Numbered from the stretch's first letter, positions 20,001-27,780 are shown. The stretch is DNA of 64,000 nucleotides from Clostridium sp. OF03-18AA (GCF_003478035.1 NZ_QUEP01000012.1:1-64000), one strand, 5' to 3'. A program made the numbers and translations. The notes: a model not told the origin generated them from the letters alone.

Positions 20001-21877
20001 TGCAGGAAGAGGAGTGTGATCGTCTTCGGATCGATCTTTTTCGCCGCATCGCAGGCAAGCCGGTAGCACGCGCTCTCCGGTGTCACCGCCTGCGTCAAAA
20101 CTTTCAGGACACGGACCGCAGCGATCTGGATCTTCTCATCCTCGTCTTCCATGTGTTCGATCGCGAAACTGATCAGGCTCTCCAGATGTCCATCCTTGCT
20201 GCTGAGATCGAGCGGCAGGGAAAAGATGCAGTCTAAAAGGTAGAAGACCGGATCCCCCACGAGGCGGTGTTTTCCGTCAAACCATTTCATAAATACCCCG
20301 AACAGCTCCTCCCGGACCTTCTCCGAGCTTCGCTCCATGGCAGACATCAGGACAAATTTTAAGGAGTTCTGGATCCGGTGCTTCTGCTGTAATGTCAGGC
20401 GATAGTCCGGGCATACGAGCTGCGCCATGTATTCTTCCCAGAGCGTCAGAGCCGTCTTGTCATCCGGATCCGGCATGTTTTTCGGAAGTTCTTTCCGGTA
20501 TCCGGCGTTGAAGTCCGCGAACATTTTTCCGACCAGGGCCGCCGCCTGCCTGCGGATGTCTCCCTCTCTGTTTAACAGGAGCTCATATAAGAAGCTGATC
20601 GTCTGCTCTTTCTGGCGGTGGTTCAGGTGAATCGAATATTCATTGAACATGTTTAAATATGCGCGGACATTCTTCCAGTCTTTCTCGCTCCGCGCCGCCT
20701 CGAGAATGTTTCCGAACTGGCGCTCGGTGCCGAGCCGGTGCATGACGTCGATGTTGTGCTCGATCCCCCAGAATACAAACGAGCGCACCACCTGTTTTCC
20801 GGACTGCAGGACGATGTCCACCGGCTTTTCTGCCGGGTCCGGATGGCCTGTGAGGTCCACATCCACGCCTTTTGAACGCATGTAGCGCTCAAATTCGTAC
20901 AGACGGGAGTAAACGACACGGTAGCGGTTCCGTTTCTTTTCATCCACGTTGTCGAGCTTGGACAGGATGACGTCGAAAGAATCCTTCAGTGTATAGATCT
21001 TCGTGAGTTCTCTTCCGTCCTCGCCGCGCATCTGCTTGACACGGAAGTCCGCATAGATCAGCACCAGGGACTCCACGGAGATGTTGTCAAGCTCCAGATC
21101 CCAGGTTGAATGGTTGGCAGCGATATGACCGATCCCTTCCATATGGTAGGCGGTAAACCACTGGTTCGTATAATAATAGTGCAGATACGGAACCCGCTCA
21201 TTCGGTTTGCACCCGAATTTTCCGAGATCATGGCCGGCCGCCGCGCCGGATGCCAGCGCCAGATCGATCGGAACGCCTGCCGCATAAAGTCCCTGGGCTA
21301 CCGTCATGGCAACATAGTGGACACCCGCGATATGACCGAGTGTCTCGAAAGGCGTCGCCTCACGGTTTAACCGCATCATCTCGTAGACGTACTGATCGCG
21401 GAACTCACGGATAAAGTGCTCATATTCATCCGCACACTCAAAATGCGCATATTCTTCTTTTGTTAAAAAGCGGAAATCATCATATGGATCGAACGGCATC
21501 ACTTTCCGTTCTTCATCAAAGAAATACTGGAGAACATTTAAGAAGTAGAGCGCAAACGGCGCACAGGGAGCCGCGGACACAGAGAATTCATCATCCGGAT
21601 ACAGGATGTGTGTCACATATTTATAAGTGAAGGAGAGCCAGCCCTCTTCCGGCTCATTTCCGAGCTTTTCCATATCTTCCCGGCAGAATTCCAGGATTTC
21701 CGCGCAGGAAAAGCGTCTCGTCACCGGAAAGGCTTTCTCGAAGATCACTTCCCAGCGGTCTTTATCAAACAGCTGCTGCATACTGCGGCGGCTGAGGCCG
21801 ATCTTTTTTAAAAATTCTTTCTCTGACAGGCGGTTTCCAAGCTCTGTCACAAGATGGCGGATGTGTCTGTTATACAT
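17021..21877 (-). CDS. giant multidomain protein: HD, helical repeats, NadD-like, acetyltransferase-like and PRTase-like parts
   Basis: 1618 residues, predicted cytoplasmic. ATG 21877 follows GGAGG. Residues 1-50 could be a small helical/HTH segment. Residues 175-290 are HD-phosphohydrolase-like: H182, H187, the pair H216-D217 in AAGHDLGKFG, and H245/H251/H256. Residues 390-900 are helix-rich and repeat-like (HEAT/ARM type). Residues 910-1095 match nicotinate/NMN adenylyltransferases: FFPGTFDPFTLSH (914-926), where the usual HxGH is TLSH, and ISSTKIREN. Residues 1105-1290 may be GNAT-like. Residues 1330-1500 resemble a phosphoribosyltransferase with PVILVDDLVHKADRL as a degenerate PRPP loop. 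The combination suggests nucleotide or NAD metabolism or signalling. I cannot assign a reaction. It heads an operon with the LDH-like and flavoprotein genes. Confidence 0.8.
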   Translation of the reverse strand: MYNRHIRHLVTELGNRLSEKEFLKKIGLSRRSMQQLFDKDRWEVIFEKAFPVTRRFSCAEILEFCREDMEKLGNEPEEGWLSFTYKYVTHILYPDDEFSVSAAPCAPFALYFLNVLQYFFDEERKVMPFDPYDDFRFLTKEEYAHFECADEYEHFIREFRDQYVYEMMRLNREATPFETLGHIAGVHYVAMTVAQGLYAAGVPIDLALASGAAAGHDLGKFGCKPNERVPYLHYYYTNQWFTAYHMEGIGHIAANHSTWDLELDNISVESLVLIYADFRVKQMRGEDGRELTKIYTLKDSFDVILSKLDNVDEKKRNRYRVVYSRLYEFERYMRSKGVDVDLTGHPDPAEKPVDIVLQSGKQVVRSFVFWGIEHNIDVMHRLGTERQFGNILEAARSEKDWKNVRAYLNMFNEYSIHLNHRQKEQTISFLYELLLNREGDIRRQAAALVGKMFADFNAGYRKELPKNMPDPDDKTALTLWEEYMAQLVCPDYRLTLQQKHRIQNSLKFVLMSAMERSSEKVREELFGVFMKWFDGKHRLVGDPVFYLLDCIFSLPLDLSSKDGHLESLISFAIEHMEDEDEKIQIAAVRVLKVLTQAVTPESACYRLACDAAKKIDPKTITLLFLQYRIFTNLRLDTSRQREVLYGHDVVSDIFLENLKSATPWILKSVNIKLLADQVDHGKREHLLHICAHFSNLIKVSEQVGVRHDAGRALLRLAHLLTTDQRNEIAVELLKGLEVGEYEFSKYIPEYLGEFALWLPPEQLDDIIERLHILLANGNERIVSVALDTLGIILECYSRYPVRFQEPDEIAEDRRMKILGLILSCLANYREQVRQEALLVIGQHIFGSQILAERDKNRMFSLCAKKLLFLLNENKGGELSLYYRAATLSHIGRFISRYQLFGGDVETMTRNKVAFFPGTFDPFTLSHKEIARKIRELGFTVFLAVDEFSWSKKTQPHLVRRQIVNMSIADEFYVHLFPDNTPVNIANPADLRRLKEMFPNEELYIVVGSDVIHNASSYKKEPEENSIHFFNHIVFRRAGEAHPTEVYNEIRGKVVQLELPRELEDISSTKIRENIDNHRDISSLIDPVVQEYIYHKGMYLREPEFKPILRAKAIAFENASGRDHAVLDELGNTVLYGHPDAQTILTRIQVENDSLLILRNTVEGERPVGFASYREIGNDELYGVLKDMELANLVRGKSSREILLITGIYAREENTGDSEMIRDAAQQLLVEVVAKELEKNYSFALFVAERGTAAKHVVYALERQGFVRPHLADENDKRTIYLVDMHEPLMFLHNLETTIKEPFASNPAVLRAIEKNHKKLQIAMTKLYPGNLVLSLSSGVMHHRLVDRITSLNDVPREPLVPRRLGKNMCVPFGKILRGKVVPNTVTKTLHTDKVYEPDLESYTIEPFPYYSPLNSQIETIRSFDRPVILVDDLVHKADRLRVLVPKLRETGIPIKKVVVGVLSGYGRDLMQQLKVPVESIYSMPNVRQWFVESTLYPFIGGDTVRREEMKVAGLQPSINMILPYATPKLSGCSREALVEFSACCIENSRDLLQVLEAEYRKQYAKNLTLSRLSEAVILPLCPDKGSCMEYDENLAASVYLENDLEMLQRMRKFMVTIQ

Positions 21878-21935
21878 GGAGCTACCTCCGTTTCGTGGGG
21901 TTGATGTCTGATTTATGAAAATATGATATAGAAAT

Positions 21936-21964
21936 AGTATAAACACCTCACATTTCATTTTCAA
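21936..21964 (-). promoter_or_regulatory. promoter of the giant-gene operon
   Basis: Minus strand TTGAAA (21964-21959), 17-bp spacer, TATACT (21941-21936). Confidence 0.7.
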
Positions 21965-22007
21965 GAAATTTTTGTTCTTCCTTTTTGTAACTTTTTATCA
22001 CAGATAC

Positions 22008-22063
22008 TTGACTTTCAAAAGTTATGATGTTATTATTTCAGTAACAATTATCATTATTATTGT
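22008..22063 (+). promoter_or_regulatory. perR promoter and Fur/PerR-like box
   Basis: TTGACT (22008-22013), 17-bp spacer, TATTAT (22031-22036). Just downstream the imperfect palindrome 22044-22063, ACAAT...ATTGT around an AT-rich TTATCATTATT core, resembles a Fur-family box, suggesting autoregulation. Confidence 0.6.
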
Positions 22064-22102
22064 CTATTTAAATTTAGAAATGATCCAGAAAGGAGGTTTC
22101 CC

Positions 22103-22495
22103 ATGAAAGCATTAAAATTCAGCCGCCAGCGTGAGTCCATCCGGGAATGCCTGAAGAACCGCACTGATCATCCTACCGCCGATGCCGTATATGTGACGAT
22201 CAGCAAAGACTATCCAAAAATCAGTCTGGGGACTGTGTACCGCAATTTAAATCTTCTGGCGGATATGGGCGAGATCCAGCGTTTTTCCAGCGGGGACGGC
22301 TCAGAGCACTTTGACTACAATACTGATCCACATTACCATTTTGTATGCAGGACCTGCGGAGCGATCATTGATATGCCTCTCGAGCTGGTTCATGATACAC
22401 CGGATCTTCTCTCCGCTCCGTTTCCGGGACACGTTGACTCCCACACTGTTTTCTTTTACGGCGAATGCGAGGACTGTCTGAAAAAGAAAAGCTAA
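22103..22495 (+). CDS. perR: Fur-family regulator, PerR type
   Basis: 130-residue peroxide/iron-responsive repressor. An N-terminal winged helix (about 10-65, with SLGTVYRNLNLL as recognition region) is followed by a metal-binding domain. Candidates for the PerR regulatory site are H23, D71, H77, H79 and D90. Cysteine pairs C82/C85 and C122/C125 form the structural zinc site. The ATG has AAAGGAGG 6 bases upstream. It is next to a reverse rubrerythrin, a classical PerR target in clostridia, and both upstream regions carry AT-rich dyads. PerR rather than Fur is inferred from D71 and the context. Confidence 0.8.
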   Translation: MKALKFSRQRESIRECLKNRTDHPTADAVYVTISKDYPKISLGTVYRNLNLLADMGEIQRFSSGDGSEHFDYNTDPHYHFVCRTCGAIIDMPLELVHDTPDLLSAPFPGHVDSHTVFFYGECEDCLKKKS

Positions 22496-22511
22496 AAATT
22501 GAAAAATTCTA

Positions 22512-22540
22512 TTGACATTCGTTGTCAATTAGAATATAAT
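22512..22540 (+). promoter_or_regulatory. consensus promoter and dyad of the rubrerythrin gene
   Basis: Perfect TTGACA (22512-22517), 17-bp spacer, perfect TATAAT (22535-22540). TTGACA and TGTCAA (22523-22528) form an inverted repeat over the -35, and a second AT-rich dyad region (22539-22562) lies over the start site. A consensus promoter of this strength probably needs a repressor, most simply the adjacent PerR-like protein. Confidence 0.75.
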
Positions 22541-22661
22541 AACGATAACAGTTACTATTATTTATTTAAAAATAACTGTGATCCATGTTGCATCATTTAT
22601 GATCAGAGATTTTGATACTCCCTGATCCAAGATAATAAATCTTAAAAAGGAGAAAAATACT

Positions 22662-23204
22662 ATGAAGAAATTTGTATGTTCTGTATGTGGTTATGTATAT
22701 GAGGGCGAGGCTGCTCCGGAAAAATGTCCGCAGTGCGGCGCTCCGGCTTCCAAGTTCACTGAGCAGTCCGGCGATATGACATGGGCTTCCGAGCACGTAG
22801 TTGGTGTTGCAAAAGGCGTAAGTGAAGATATCCTTGAAGATTTAAGAGCAAACTTCAACGGCGAATGTTCTGAGGTTGGTATGTACCTCGCTATGGCAAG
22901 AGTTGCTCACAGAGAAGGTTATCCGGAGATCGGTCTTTACTGGGAGAAAGCAGCTTACGAAGAGGCTGAGCACGCTGCTAAATTCGCAGAGCTCCTCGGC
23001 GAAGTTGTTACAGACAGCACAAAGAAGAACCTTGAGATGAGAGTTGAGGCTGAGAACGGCGCAACAGCTGGTAAGACAGACCTCGCTAAGAGAGCAAAAG
23101 CCGCTGGTCTTGATGCAATCCATGACACTGTTCACGAGATGGCAAGAGACGAGGCAAGACATGGTAAGGCATTTGCTGGTCTCTTAAAGAGATATTTTGG
23201 CTAA
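22662..23204 (+). CDS. rbr: reverse rubrerythrin (N-terminal rubredoxin domain)
   Basis: Peroxide-detoxifying non-heme iron protein of anaerobes, 180 residues. The rubredoxin site is at the N-terminus: C6, C9, C22 and C25. The ferritin-like four-helix diiron domain follows, with [30 protein letters not shown] and DEARHGKAF carrying the Glu/His ligands. This rubredoxin-first order is that of clostridial reverse rubrerythrins (rbr proper has it at the C-terminus). Expressed from a consensus promoter with a leader of about 115 bases and ended by a strong terminator. Probable PerR regulon member. Confidence 0.92.
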   Translation: MKKFVCSVCGYVYEGEAAPEKCPQCGAPASKFTEQSGDMTWASEHVVGVAKGVSEDILEDLRANFNGECSEVGMYLAMARVAHREGYPEIGLYWEKAAYEEAEHAAKFAELLGEVVTDSTKKNLEMRVEAENGATAGKTDLAKRAKAAGLDAIHDTVHEMARDEARHGKAFAGLLKRYFG

Positions 23205-23239
23205 TTTATAATAAGCGCGTTATAAGAACGTCATGTAAC

Positions 23240-23284
23240 AAGAACCGGTATTCCATCTGCGGATGAGATGCCGGTTCTTTTTTG
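23240..23284 (+). terminator. terminator of the rubrerythrin gene
   Basis: AAGAACCGG (23240-23248) pairs with CCGGTTCTT (23271-23279), followed by a T run. Confidence 0.9.
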
Positions 23285-23581
23285 TTGGCGATACGGATCC
23301 TGTATCATGCTGTTTTTTCATAGTTTTCAGGTTTAACTTTAAAAACTATGCTGTGAATCTATCTTTTATGGTTATAGAGAAAAATAGTAAACTGCCCGAC
23401 ACAAAAGCCGCGCAAGATACAATGTTGGACTTAATATTTCCAATTTGTGAAACAAAAGATCGACAGTGCATGGGCTGAGGAAGTCCATGCACTGTAATAA
23501 TTCCGGAATCACCGCTTAGGATAATAAGCCGGAATCCTCGGTTATTCAATTGCCGATGTAGTTCACTATTATTGTCATTCT
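23285..23581. other. intergenic stretch with hairpins, probable larC terminator
   Basis: No convincing gene. CATAGTTTT (23319-23327) pairs with AAAACTATG (23342-23350). ACAGTGCATGG (23462-23472) pairs with CCATGCACTGT (23484-23494); read on the minus strand it is followed by CGATCTTTTG and probably ends larC. ATTCCGG and CCGGAAT repeats lie at about 23501-23534. Confidence 0.5.
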
Positions 23582-25024
23582 CTACTGATTATTTTTTACG
23601 ATCTTCCTGACTTCACCAAGACTCATCCCCTGCTCTCTCGCGATCTTCGCGAGGTCTTCATACTCAAGTTTTCCGCGTTTCACGCCGTAACCTTCCGCGA
23701 TCTTCTCGCGAACCACGCCATACGGAGTCTCGTGTTCTTTCATGGTTCTTGTAAGAGTATAGCGTCTGCTGATATTTTCACGGATTCCAAGTGTTGTCGT
23801 GTGTTTAAAGAGCAATGAGATCATCTTCTCCTTATCTCCGCAGCGGCACATGCAGGTCAGAAGAATGCCCGGGCGGCTCTTTTTCATGCCGATCGGGATC
23901 GTATAGACTTCCAGGGCGCCTGCTGCAAACAGGATCTCCTGAACAAAGCCCAGCGCTTCCGGGGTCATGTCATCGAGATTGCAGGAAAGCTCTGCTACCT
24001 CATCTCCGCTCTCTTCCGTCTCACCGAGAAGGACGCGCACACAGTTCGCGCGCTCAAAGTCTTTCTTTCCCATACCATAGCCGATCGCGGATGTCCGCAT
24101 CACCGGCATTTCCCGGAATTCTGTCACGAAATGTTTTAAGAGCGCTGCGCCCGTCGGCGTGCAGAGTTCTCCTCTGATCGTACCGCTGTAGATCGGAAGT
24201 CCCTGTAAAATAAAGGCGGTTGCCGGAGCCGGGACCGGCAGAATTCCATGCGCACAGCGGACGTTTCCACTTCCGACATGGATCGGGGATGCGATGGTCT
24301 TCTGTGGGGCGATCATATGCATTAAGAGGCAGACTCCGGCGATATCCGCGATCGCGTCCGCAGTGCCGACCTCGTGGAAATGGATCTCCTCGACAGTCTT
24401 ACCGTGGACGTGGGACTCTGCCTCGGCGATCAAGTGGTAAACCGCAACAACATCCTTTTTGACCTCATCAGGCAGATTTAAATGTTCAATAATGTGGGAG
24501 ATACCGTCCATGCTGGCGTGATGATGGTGTGGGTGGCCGGAATCCTCTTCTGTATGGGTTTCCTCGTGGGTATGAGTGTGATGGAAGTCGTGCTCATCAT
24601 GGTGGTCATGATCGGGCTGGTGATCATGGTCGTATGCATGTATGTGAGTATTGTCCGCCATATCAGCGGCCATCTCATGGTGATGGGCCTCAGTCTCATG
24701 GTGGTGATGGTTCCCCGCCGCTTCGTGGTCGTGGCAATGTTCATGATGGTTATTAGCATGCTCGTGATGCTCTGCGTGGTCGTGTACATGCTCCTGCAGA
24801 TCCACATCCACGCTCTCCTCTTCCTCTCCGTGGATCGTTACCTTCATATGCGTTCCGGTGATCCCGCACTTCACAGCCGGTTCTGCCTCAACAGAGAGTC
24901 CCGGCAAACCCATCTCATTCATTGTCTTTAAAAATCCTGCCTTGTCCGGGCAGATCTCATAGAGGGACGCCATCAGCATGTCTCCCGCAGCGCCCATTCC
25001 GCAGTCAAAATATAATGTTTTCAT
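23582..25024 (-). CDS. larC: LarC, nickel insertion protein for the nickel-pincer cofactor, with a long His-rich insert
   Basis: CTP-dependent cyclometallase that inserts nickel into the pyridinium bis-thiocarboxylate mononucleotide made by LarB and LarE. 480 residues in one uninterrupted frame, whereas Lactiplantibacillus plantarum needs a frameshift to join larC1 and larC2. Starts LYFDCGMGAAGDM; later blocks are IHFHEVGTADAIADI, GELCTPTGAALLKHF, AIGYGMGKKDFERANCVRV, NLDDMTPEALGFV and GMKKSRPGILLTC. Residues 79-169 are an extraordinary insert with about 36 histidines plus Asp/Glu, a likely nickel reservoir. It starts 27 bases after larB. larE and larA are not in the window. Confidence 0.92.
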   Translation of the reverse strand: MKTLYFDCGMGAAGDMLMASLYEICPDKAGFLKTMNEMGLPGLSVEAEPAVKCGITGTHMKVTIHGEEEESVDVDLQEHVHDHAEHHEHANNHHEHCHDHEAAGNHHHHETEAHHHEMAADMADNTHIHAYDHDHQPDHDHHDEHDFHHTHTHEETHTEEDSGHPHHHHASMDGISHIIEHLNLPDEVKKDVVAVYHLIAEAESHVHGKTVEEIHFHEVGTADAIADIAGVCLLMHMIAPQKTIASPIHVGSGNVRCAHGILPVPAPATAFILQGLPIYSGTIRGELCTPTGAALLKHFVTEFREMPVMRTSAIGYGMGKKDFERANCVRVLLGETEESGDEVAELSCNLDDMTPEALGFVQEILFAAGALEVYTIPIGMKKSRPGILLTCMCRCGDKEKMISLLFKHTTTLGIRENISRRYTLTRTMKEHETPYGVVREKIAEGYGVKRGKLEYEDLAKIAREQGMSLGEVRKIVKNNQ

Positions 25025-25051
25025 TCGAAATACCTCCGCTTATCTCCAATA

Positions 25052-25837
25052 TCATCCACGCATATGATTCATCATGCTCGCCAGATACCCGGCTCCGAAT
25101 CCGTTATCAATATTTACCACGCTGACGCCGCTCGCGCAGGAGTTCAGCATGGAAAGCAGTGCGGAAACACCGCCGAAGGACGCCCCATACCCGATACTCG
25201 TCGGCACCGCGATCACCGGACAGTCCGCAAGACCGCCGATCACGCTTGCGAGTGCGCCTTCCATCCCCGCGATCGCGATGATCACGCGGGCATTCATGAT
25301 CGAATCCATATGGGACATCAGGCGGTGAAGTCCCGCAACTCCCACATCATAGAGGCGCTCCACCTGATTTCCGAGTGCCTCGGCCGTAAGCGCGGCTTCC
25401 TCCGCCACCGGGATATCGCTGGTCCCACCGGTCGCCACGACAATCGTGCCGACTCCGTCTTTTTCCGGGAAGTTTCCGCAGATCGCGACCTTCGCATCCT
25501 TAAAATACCGGTATCCGCTGCCGTCCGGATAGATTTCCGATAGTAGTTTTTCTGTTTTTAAACTTTTCTCTTCATCCACCCGCGTGATCAGGATCGTCTC
25601 CTGCCCGTGTTTTTTCATTACTTCCACGATCCCGGCGATCTGCTCCGGAGTCTTTCCCGCCCCGTAGATCACTTCCGCCGCGCCCTGGCGCAGTTTCCGG
25701 TGCGTGTCCAGCTTTGCAAATCCCAGATCATCATATCCCGCCGCCGTAAACGGCTCCTTTTTCAGTTCCAGGACAGCGTTATCCACAGACAATTCGCCTG
25801 CTGCCACCTTTTTCAACATTTCGCGTATATCTTCCAC
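25052..25837 (-). CDS. larB: LarB, nicotinate adenine dinucleotide carboxylase/hydrolase for the nickel-pincer cofactor
   Basis: Carboxylates the pyridinium ring of NaAD and hydrolyses the phosphoanhydride, the first step of cofactor synthesis. 261 residues with a PurE-like C-terminal half: VATGGTSDIPVAEEAA, DVGVAGLHRL, IAGMEGALASVIGGLADCPVIAVPTSIGYGASFGGVSALLSMLNSCASGV; the N-terminal half holds the substrate-binding region. The start is GTG at 25837, after AAGGAGAG. Operon with larC. Confidence 0.9.
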   Translation of the reverse strand: MEDIREMLKKVAAGELSVDNAVLELKKEPFTAAGYDDLGFAKLDTHRKLRQGAAEVIYGAGKTPEQIAGIVEVMKKHGQETILITRVDEEKSLKTEKLLSEIYPDGSGYRYFKDAKVAICGNFPEKDGVGTIVVATGGTSDIPVAEEAALTAEALGNQVERLYDVGVAGLHRLMSHMDSIMNARVIIAIAGMEGALASVIGGLADCPVIAVPTSIGYGASFGGVSALLSMLNSCASGVSVVNIDNGFGAGYLASMMNHMRG

Positions 25838-25875
25838 TTTTGTTCTCTCCTTATGTCAAAATCTGCTGCCATGAT

Positions 25876-25899
25876 GGCATTTACCGGTAACTAAATGCC
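25876..25899 (-). promoter_or_regulatory. perfect inverted repeat upstream of larB
   Basis: GGCATTTA (25876-25883) and TAAATGCC (25892-25899), 8 bp each with an 8-base centre, lie about 40-60 bases before the larB start. This is an operator or leader hairpin candidate. Confidence 0.45.
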
Positions 25900-25942
25900 T
25901 GAACGGATCGCGCTCCGGCATATTCTTGTACCGTGTGCGGCC

Positions 25943-25971
25943 AGTTCCATCGGAATTTCCTGTTAAACAAA
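25943..25971 (+). repeat. dispersed repeat, copy 1
   Basis: 29 bases beginning AGTTCCATCGGAATTTCC recur exactly at 59869-59897. This copy lacks the left arm that makes the second copy a hairpin. Confidence 0.7.
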
Positions 25972-26038
25972 AAAGCCACGAAAAGAGCAGCCAGTCATTC
26001 TGACTGACTTTTTTGCTCCCTTCATGGCAACTTTTCGT
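25968..26038 (-). terminator. nested-hairpin terminator of the FAH-family gene
   Basis: Three stems are nested: ACGAAAAG (25978-25985) with CTTTTCGT (26031-26038), GAGCA (25985-25989) with TGCTC (26014-26018), and CAGTCA (25992-25997) with TGACTG (26001-26006). The A run at 25968-25974 gives a U tract on the minus strand. Confidence 0.7.
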
Positions 26039-26088
26039 TTTATGAGATGTGCTTTCAATCATGCATGAAGCAATCACCTGGTCTCATT

Positions 26089-26982
26089 TTACTCCCCAAC
26101 AGTATTCTTAAGAGTTCCAATCCCTTCGATAATGCACTCCACAACATCGCCTGTCTTAAGGAATTTCGGCGGTACGAATCCCATGCCGACTCCTGCCGGC
26201 GTTCCTGTTGCGATGATCGTTCCTGCCTTTAATGTCATTCCTTTTGTAAGTTCGCAGATCACTTCTTCAATTCCATGGATAAAAAGTCCCGTGTTGGAAT
26301 CCTGACGGAGTTCTCCGTTTACTTTTGACTGGAGTTTTAACACCGGCGGAAACGCAGTGGAATCGACCGTCATGATACACGGGCCGAGCGGTGTGAAACC
26401 ATCCAGGCTCTTTCCGAAGTACCACTGTTTATGTTCCGTCTGCACCTCCCTGGCGCTGACATCGTTCATGATCGTATAGCCGAAGATGTAATCCTTTACC
26501 TCCTCCGGCTTTACGTCCTTTGCGTCCTTTTTGATGATGACCGCAAGCTCTGCCTCGTAATCCAGCTGGTTCGTCAAATTTTTATGTGCCGGAATGATCC
26601 CGTCCGGGTCATTCATCCGGTTGACGCGCTTGGAGAAATAGATTGCCTTCTCAGGTCTTGCAAACTCCTCTTTCTGGAACCTCGCGGATTCCGCCGCATG
26701 ATCCATATAGTTGATCCCCAGGCAGATGATATCCTGATCCGGCTCCGGGATCGGAGAAACAATCCTGATCTCTTCCACCGGTGCTGCTCCGGTCACATCC
26801 CCCGGTGCCTTTTTTGAAATATAATCCAGCATTTCCATCTCAGATGGTCCTGCCTCGCGGATCAGGTCCTTCATGGACCGGTATTCCATTCCCGCTGCCG
26901 AAATCGGATAAGCCCAGGTTTCATTCTCATTGAAAACACCTAAAAATGGTCTTTTGTCTACTTCATATGCCAGTAATTTCAT
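26089..26982 (-). CDS. fumarylacetoacetate hydrolase-family protein
   Basis: 297-residue member of the FAH superfamily (acylpyruvate hydrolases, 2-keto-4-pentenoate hydratases, HHDD isomerases). An N-terminal domain of about 75 residues is followed by the catalytic fold: CLGINYMDHAAES, AIYFSKRVNRM, the metal-ligand region YEAELAVIIKK, GYTIMNDVSAREVQ, GKSLDGFTPLGPCIM and IATGTPAGVGMGF. ATG 26982 has AAGGAG 5 bases upstream. It forms its own unit with promoter and terminator, so the context does not reveal the substrate; acylpyruvate hydrolase or oxaloacetate-type activity is possible. Confidence 0.88.
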   Translation of the reverse strand: MKLLAYEVDKRPFLGVFNENETWAYPISAAGMEYRSMKDLIREAGPSEMEMLDYISKKAPGDVTGAAPVEEIRIVSPIPEPDQDIICLGINYMDHAAESARFQKEEFARPEKAIYFSKRVNRMNDPDGIIPAHKNLTNQLDYEAELAVIIKKDAKDVKPEEVKDYIFGYTIMNDVSAREVQTEHKQWYFGKSLDGFTPLGPCIMTVDSTAFPPVLKLQSKVNGELRQDSNTGLFIHGIEEVICELTKGMTLKAGTIIATGTPAGVGMGFVPPKFLKTGDVVECIIEGIGTLKNTVGE

Positions 26983-27034
26983 AACTACTCCTTATGGGAC
27001 GTTATTCTAGTTACCCAAAATCCCGTTAACAGTT

Positions 27035-27063
27035 ATTATAGTACAAATATTCTTGCGAAACAA
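27035..27063 (-). promoter_or_regulatory. promoter of the FAH-family gene
   Basis: Minus strand TTGTTT (27063-27058), 17-bp spacer, TATAAT (27040-27035). The stretch from here to the luxS promoter at 27194 holds nothing else I recognise. Confidence 0.65.
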
Positions 27064-27193
27064 GGTCAAATTGAAGCGCAATATCTCCCCGGGATCTTGC
27101 CGATGCTTTGGATTCCGGATCGGCAAAATCTGCGGTCATAACCGGATCATACAGAATTTTTGCTTCTGAAAATTCCTGCCAGCATACAGTAAC

Positions 27194-27255
27194 TTGCATT
27201 CTTTCCCCATTCCCTTTATAATAAAACTGATACAGGCAGACATCATCACGTCTGC
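27194..27255 (+). promoter_or_regulatory. luxS promoter and leader hairpin
   Basis: TTGCAT (27194-27199), 17-bp spacer, TATAAT (27217-27222). Close to the expected start, GCAGAC (27236-27241) pairs with GTCTGC (27250-27255). Confidence 0.75.
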
Positions 27256-27296
27256 GGACAACAATCTGTAAAACTCATGAAAGGGTGTATCTTATT

Positions 27297-27776
27297 ATGG
27301 AAAAGATCACAAGCTTCACTGTCAATCATCTGAAACTGGTTCCGGGTGTTTATGTATCCCGGAGAGATATCGCCGGAGACAATCATGTTACCACCTTCGA
27401 TATCCGTATGACCCGTCCAAACTACGAACCGGTCATGAATACTGCTGAGATCCATACAATTGAACATCTCGGTGCGACTTTCTTAAGAAACCACCGTGTA
27501 TACAAAGATAAAGTTCTCTACTTCGGACCGATGGGATGTCGGACCGGCTTCTATCTGCTCCTCGTGGGTGATTACGAATCCGCAGATATCGTGCCGCTCC
27601 TCCAGGAAATGTTCCTCTTCATCCGCGATTTTGAGGGAGATGTTCCGGGTGCCGCTGCCCGCGACTGCGGAAACTATCTCGATATGAACCTTCCGATGGC
27701 AAAATACCTTGCAGGAAAGTTCTATGATGAGGTTCTGGAGAATATCCGGGAAGAGCAGCTGGTTTATCCGGAATAA
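27297..27776 (+). CDS. luxS: S-ribosylhomocysteine lyase (LuxS)
   Basis: Cleaves S-ribosylhomocysteine to homocysteine and the AI-2 precursor in the activated methyl cycle. 159 residues. The metal-binding motif is H53-TIE-H57, with C124 in RDCGNYLDMN as third ligand and C81 in GPMGCRTGFY as catalytic cysteine. An in-frame GTG at 27285 lies inside the AAAGGGTG ribosome site, so ATG 27297, which begins the conserved MEKITSF, is the start. Single gene with its own promoter and terminator; no metK or pfs nearby. Confidence 0.95.
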   Translation: MEKITSFTVNHLKLVPGVYVSRRDIAGDNHVTTFDIRMTRPNYEPVMNTAEIHTIEHLGATFLRNHRVYKDKVLYFGPMGCRTGFYLLLVGDYESADIVPLLQEMFLFIRDFEGDVPGAAARDCGNYLDMNLPMAKYLAGKFYDEVLENIREEQLVYPE

Positions 27777-27780
27777 GCAG

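Noticed and set aside
23263..23478. 71-codon plus-strand open frame after rubrerythrin
   Set aside because: It starts inside the terminator, has no ribosome site and is made of hairpin sequence.
24518..24790. low-complexity ATG/GTG-rich stretch read as a plus-strand gene
   Set aside because: It is the complement of His codons in larC; the plus-strand Met/Val-rich frames are artefacts.
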